Below, piece after piece: positions 6,940 through 9,885 of a stretch of 9,885 nt of DNA; position 1 is the first letter of the stretch; each line of letters opens with the position of its first letter. The DNA is from Desulfobacteraceae bacterium. GTDB taxonomy: Bacteria > Desulfobacterota > Desulfobacteria > Desulfobacterales > Desulfobacteraceae. Where the stretch lies: assembly GCA_003354055.1 (NCBI GenBank), contig PIVQ01000222.1, positions 1-9,885 on the forward strand, written 5' to 3'. The position numbers and the translations under genes are program-made. The notes beneath the pieces are model-generated. The model saw nothing but the letters and a program-made list of their open reading frames with translations, was not told the DNA's origin and did not search any database.

Positions 6940-8418
6940 CTACATCTCCACTATGAATTTAAACCGGACCTGTTTTTTCTGATCCTTCTTTCCGGTTTTT
7001 CCTGCTTCCGCAGAGCTAATACTTACATTTTTAAAGCGGGGCGAGGCCTGGATCAGCCCCTTGATCTTGTCCACATCGTTAAAATTGTCAGTGGCCCCCG
7101 TAAGAATCAGCCGGCCGTGGTTTAATACCAGCCGGATGATCTCCATGTCAATGTTGGCAGGGATCCGGCCGGACAGATCGTTGAGAATGTTCATGACCCG
7201 GATATTGCCCTTGGTTTTTCCCTTGTTATCCCCGTTTCCGGATCTTGTTTTTTTTGCCTGCTTCACCTTGGATTCCATGAGGAGCAGCGGGGCTAAAACC
7301 TGGGTGGATCCGGCCTTTGGAAAGGTCTCTTTATAAACTGCCAGGGAGGCCTGCCGCACCTGCGCTACCTGCTCTTCCAGCAGAGCGCTCTGCCGGTAGA
7401 GCCCTGCCACCCCAAGGCCGAATGCCAGAATGACCATGACCAGGCAGGCCACCAGTTGTTTTTTGTATTGGGTAACAAATGAATCCGCCTTGTACGGGCC
7501 AATGCAGAAATTAAGGAGAAAAGGGGGGCGGCTGTCCGGGGTAATGGCGGAAGGGAAAGGGTCAGGGTCAATAAAGCCTATGGAGTGTTCAGCTTCCAAA
7601 AGGCTGTTGCGGATCCGGTCCGCCGTGTTACCTTCCAAATCAGGCCCCTGTACCACCACCGCTATCCCCGCAAAGGCCTCCTGTGCCAGTCCGGCCCGGA
7701 GGCCTGCTCCGGTCAGGGTTCTGTGAACCTCCCGGTCCAGATCATCCGTTTCCGGCACATTCGTGGGCAAAGACCTGACAATCAGCGGGCGTCCATCCAT
7801 CATCAGCGTCAGCACAGTTTCCCGGTCTGCGATATGGATATGGAGCAAATTCTTTTGGTCCGTTTGCCCTGCCGCAAAGGCCACGGCCTGTGCATACCCC
7901 CTCGGGGTCACCACCCTCGGGCTTATCCCCATTGACGACAGGTCATCATAGATCTCCGCCATCCGTCCCTCAGGTATGGTGCCGGAGAAAATCAGATGAA
8001 GATTATCCTCAAACCTGAAATCCGACGGGCCAGCCGGCGGGGCCACCGGAACATGGAAATCCGTTAAGAAAGGGGCATCCGAATCAGGAAGGCAGGGGGC
8101 CAGTTCCAGAGGCAGCACCTGGCGGATCTTTTTGTCCTGGGTAAAGGGCAGGCTTGTATGGCGGAAGCTTATCCAGGACGGGGGAACCAGGACTACGGCA
8201 TGACGGCAGTCCGAGATATCCGTGTCCTTTGCCAGCTGGTCCAGGGCAGTCCTGAACCGTGACATCTCCCCGGTTTGAGCGTCTTCCCTTTCCCCATCCG
8301 GTTGATCATTGTCCGGATCCTGAAAGGGCACGGAAAAGACCTGGTCCGGGAAGGCATCTCCCAGGCAGGCTAAAATGCCTGTGTCATTAATATCCAGGTA
8401 TAGAAAGGGTGCTGCCAT
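6940..8418 (-). CDS. gspL: Type II secretion platform protein GspL (PilM-PilN-like fusion)
   Basis: GspL recruits GspE to the inner membrane. The cytoplasmic part (1 to about 318) has the actin-like PilM-type fold, with YLDINDTGILACLG near the N-terminus, VVLVPPSWISFRHTSLPF (75-92), QVLPLEL (100-106) and the LHIHIADRETVLTLMMDGR region (192-210). One membrane helix lies at about 321-340, followed by a coiled coil (about 343-365). The periplasmic part resembles PilN, with ILNDLSGRIPANI (411-423) and LILTGATDNFNDVDKIKGLI (437-456). A Lys/Gly/Asn-rich linker (385-405) separates coiled coil and domain. At 492 residues it is on the long side for GspL. The ATG directly abuts the gspK TAA, with AAGGA 7 nt upstream. 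Confidence 0.94.
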   Translation of the reverse strand: MAAPFLYLDINDTGILACLGDAFPDQVFSVPFQDPDNDQPDGEREDAQTGEMSRFRTALDQLAKDTDISDCRHAVVLVPPSWISFRHTSLPFTQDKKIRQVLPLELAPCLPDSDAPFLTDFHVPVAPPAGPSDFRFEDNLHLIFSGTIPEGRMAEIYDDLSSMGISPRVVTPRGYAQAVAFAAGQTDQKNLLHIHIADRETVLTLMMDGRPLIVRSLPTNVPETDDLDREVHRTLTGAGLRAGLAQEAFAGIAVVVQGPDLEGNTADRIRNSLLEAEHSIGFIDPDPFPSAITPDSRPPFLLNFCIGPYKADSFVTQYKKQLVACLVMVILAFGLGVAGLYRQSALLEEQVAQVRQASLAVYKETFPKAGSTQVLAPLLLMESKVKQAKKTRSGNGDNKGKTKGNIRVMNILNDLSGRIPANIDMEIIRLVLNHGRLILTGATDNFNDVDKIKGLIQASPRFKNVSISSAEAGKTGKKDQKKQVRFKFIVEM

Positions 8419-9516
8419 TTAGTTTTCCTTGGTGACCTGAAGTATCCTGCAGGACCATTTGCCGGACATCTTGTCCTTGGCCCGATGGATCAGGGCTGAA
8501 ATACCCGACCGGGCTGAGTTATCGGTTGACCACCAGGACCTGACACGAAACAGATCACTCTCATATCGGATAGAGCGGTCAAATGCCTGTTTTTCCTTTT
8601 CTGACAGTTCTATAACCTGTGACACCCACCCCTTGTCAAGGGCATTGGTAAAAACGCCGTCATCTTCAGCTCCTTCTTCCCTGAAAGCCACAAGCTCCCC
8701 GGCCTGATCCTGCGCGTTGAGAGGCAAAAGCGCCCGGATGACTTCCTCAGGTGCCGTATTAATATTCACCTTTCCCGTATACCCGTATCTGTCCTGGGCT
8801 GCCGCATCCGTATCCAGGCCGTGAACCGTGATGACCGTTTCCGGGATAATGGGTTGGAACTCCTCGTCCTCGTCATCTTCCGGATCCGGCTTGAACAGCG
8901 CAGGTGTTATGCCTTTGACCAGGAAGATCTCTGAAATATGGGTAAATGGGCCGTTGGCGCACGGATAGGGAATGTCCAGGGAGAGATAATAGTCGGATTC
9001 AGCCCCGGTCAGCCCTGTGACTGCCTCATCATCCCTGTCGTCCAGCCAGTCCTGAAGGCTGTTTATGAGTTCCACAGGTTCCTGGTCTCCGTCCAGCGTC
9101 TCGAAAAAGGTTTCCCAGATTTTAACCTGATCGGGATTGGCCTCCCGCCCGGGATACTGCTTGATCAGGGCATTGATCTGAAGCTTTCCCAGTTCGTCGG
9201 TGATCTCTATCCCCATGGTCTTACTGTCATACCCCATGGCCTCAACCGCTTTAGCCAGCTGCTCCGGTCTCGCCCAGTCTTCCTGAACCGAGTCGATATC
9301 CGAGGCTGCCCCGTCCTCGGCCAGCAGCGCCATGGCCAGATGAATTCCTGCCATGGCCTTTTCCCGGGCCAGGAAACGGTCTGCCGCATTGCCCGTAGCC
9401 ATGGCGGACTCCCCTGTGGTCCTGGCCAGCTGGAGGGCTGCCACCAAAAGGACGGAAATCACGGCCAGCACCACCAGCAACGCCATGCCTGATTCATTAT
9501 TTTTCAGGAGTTTCAT
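8419..9516 (-). CDS. gspK: Minor pseudopilin GspK
   Basis: GspK is the largest minor pseudopilin and caps the pseudopilus with GspI and GspJ. The prepilin-type leader ends ESG at residue 10, with cleavage expected before M11. The hydrophobic helix (11-31) has valine rather than glutamate at mature position 5, which is the known exception in GspK. Family hallmarks are ITDELGKLQINAL (105-117), LQDWLDDRDD (154-163) with GAESDYY (171-177), ANGPFTHISEIFLVKGI (187-203) and KVNINTAPEEVI (249-260). An acidic run, DPEDDEDEEF (211-220), sits in the central domain and may bind cations. The start overlaps the gspJ stop as ATGA, with GGAGG 7 nt upstream. Length of 365 is typical. Processing needs a prepilin peptidase that is not in this window. 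Confidence 0.96.
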   Translation of the reverse strand: MKLLKNNESGMALLVVLAVISVLLVAALQLARTTGESAMATGNAADRFLAREKAMAGIHLAMALLAEDGAASDIDSVQEDWARPEQLAKAVEAMGYDSKTMGIEITDELGKLQINALIKQYPGREANPDQVKIWETFFETLDGDQEPVELINSLQDWLDDRDDEAVTGLTGAESDYYLSLDIPYPCANGPFTHISEIFLVKGITPALFKPDPEDDEDEEFQPIIPETVITVHGLDTDAAAQDRYGYTGKVNINTAPEEVIRALLPLNAQDQAGELVAFREEGAEDDGVFTNALDKGWVSQVIELSEKEKQAFDRSIRYESDLFRVRSWWSTDNSARSGISALIHRAKDKMSGKWSCRILQVTKEN

Positions 9517-9885
9517 TTGTCCACCTCCCTGTTCACAGACAGGGACGCCGTGGCTCTGATCTCTCGTTTATCCTCTTCTTTACCTAAAGTAATGCGGATA
9601 TCCACCCTGGCAGGCAGGGCAAATCCACTATCCTCGTCAAGGGAGTCCCATCCCTCATGCTCCTCACCCTCTATGTCAAAAAAGACCAGGTCAAATCCCT
9701 GGATATCCCTGATCAGTACCGGATCGGAGCAGGGATTTGCCTCCCATTCTTCATCAAAGAGAAAGGCGGGCTGATCCGCACGGTGAAGATCCAGACGCTC
9801 TCCATGGGCATGGACATAATAGGTGATGCGGGTAATCCCGGGAGACATCCCCTGGGGGGAGGCAAACTGAACAGGGCTCAGGCTG
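9513..9885 (-). CDS. gspJ: Minor pseudopilin GspJ, C-terminal part (cut by right edge)
   Basis: About 124 C-terminal residues are visible, and the frame stays open to the right edge, so the prepilin leader and N-terminal helix are missing. The ATG at 9848 is internal, because the frame continues upstream with readable codons (SPVQFASPQG just before it). Visible hallmarks of GspJ are ITRITYYVHAHGERLDLHRA, a DPVLIRDIQGFDLVFFD segment and a WDSLDEDSGFALPARVDIRI segment, corresponding to the usual strand-turn pattern with a conserved WDS and LP. GspJ forms the pseudopilus tip complex with GspI and GspK. The stop codon overlaps the gspK start, so the two are probably translated in a coupled way, consistent with their assembly into one complex. 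Confidence 0.88.
   Translation of the reverse strand, partial: SLSPVQFASPQGMSPGITRITYYVHAHGERLDLHRADQPAFLFDEEWEANPCSDPVLIRDIQGFDLVFFDIEGEEHEGWDSLDEDSGFALPARVDIRITLGKEEDKREIRATASLSVNREVDK

Noticed and set aside
8938..9492. 184-codon plus-strand open frame
   Set aside because: Antisense to gspK, whose family motifs are intact. No sign of independent coding.
9513..9848. A complete 111-codon gene starting at ATG 9848
   Set aside because: The frame stays open to the window edge, and the protein matches only the C-terminal part of GspJ, so it is a truncated view of a longer gene.

Overview
Every gene I can support lies on the minus strand, so the window reads right to left. It is most of the 3' half of a type II secretion system (T2SS, general secretion pathway) operon, followed by a YidD-like gene, a TPR gene and the start of an ABC transporter gene. 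Moderate GC content, near-gapless gene packing and the style of the T2SS proteins suggest a Gram-negative proteobacterium. The closest impression is a sulfate-reducing deltaproteobacterium (Desulfobacterota, Desulfobacteraceae-like). That placement is inference from recognition, not a database result.

Layout in transcription order: gspJ (3' part only, cut by the right edge), gspK, gspL, gspM, gspC, gspD, gspE, a small yidD-family gene, a TPR/hydrophobic-tail gene, a 94-bp gap, then the first 105 codons of an ABC transporter ATPase cut by the left edge. From gspJ to the TPR gene no gap exceeds 17 bp. Three junctions are ATGA overlaps (gspJ/gspK, gspM/gspC, yidD/TPR gene), two are directly abutting stop/start pairs (gspK/gspL, gspL/gspM), and yidD overlaps the end of gspE by 17 bp. 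This points to one polycistronic, translationally coupled unit whose promoter lies outside the window.

The T2SS parts fit together as follows. GspJ and GspK are minor pseudopilins of the periplasmic pseudopilus tip. GspL and GspM form the inner-membrane platform that recruits the ATPase GspE. GspC (homology region plus PDZ domain) bridges the platform to the outer-membrane secretin GspD. GspF, G, H and I are not in the window and are probably upstream. The order K-L-M-C-D-E is a permutation of the classical C-D-E-F-G-H-I-J-K-L-M order.

The least ordinary part is the tail of the operon. The YidD-family protein carries what looks like a cleavable Sec signal peptide, although ordinary YidD is a cytoplasmic membrane-associated protein. 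It is coupled to an exported TPR protein with a hydrophobic, Gly-rich C-terminal module. A joint envelope function linked to secretion is possible but unproven. No RNA genes, CRISPR arrays, insertion sequences or prophage genes were seen.
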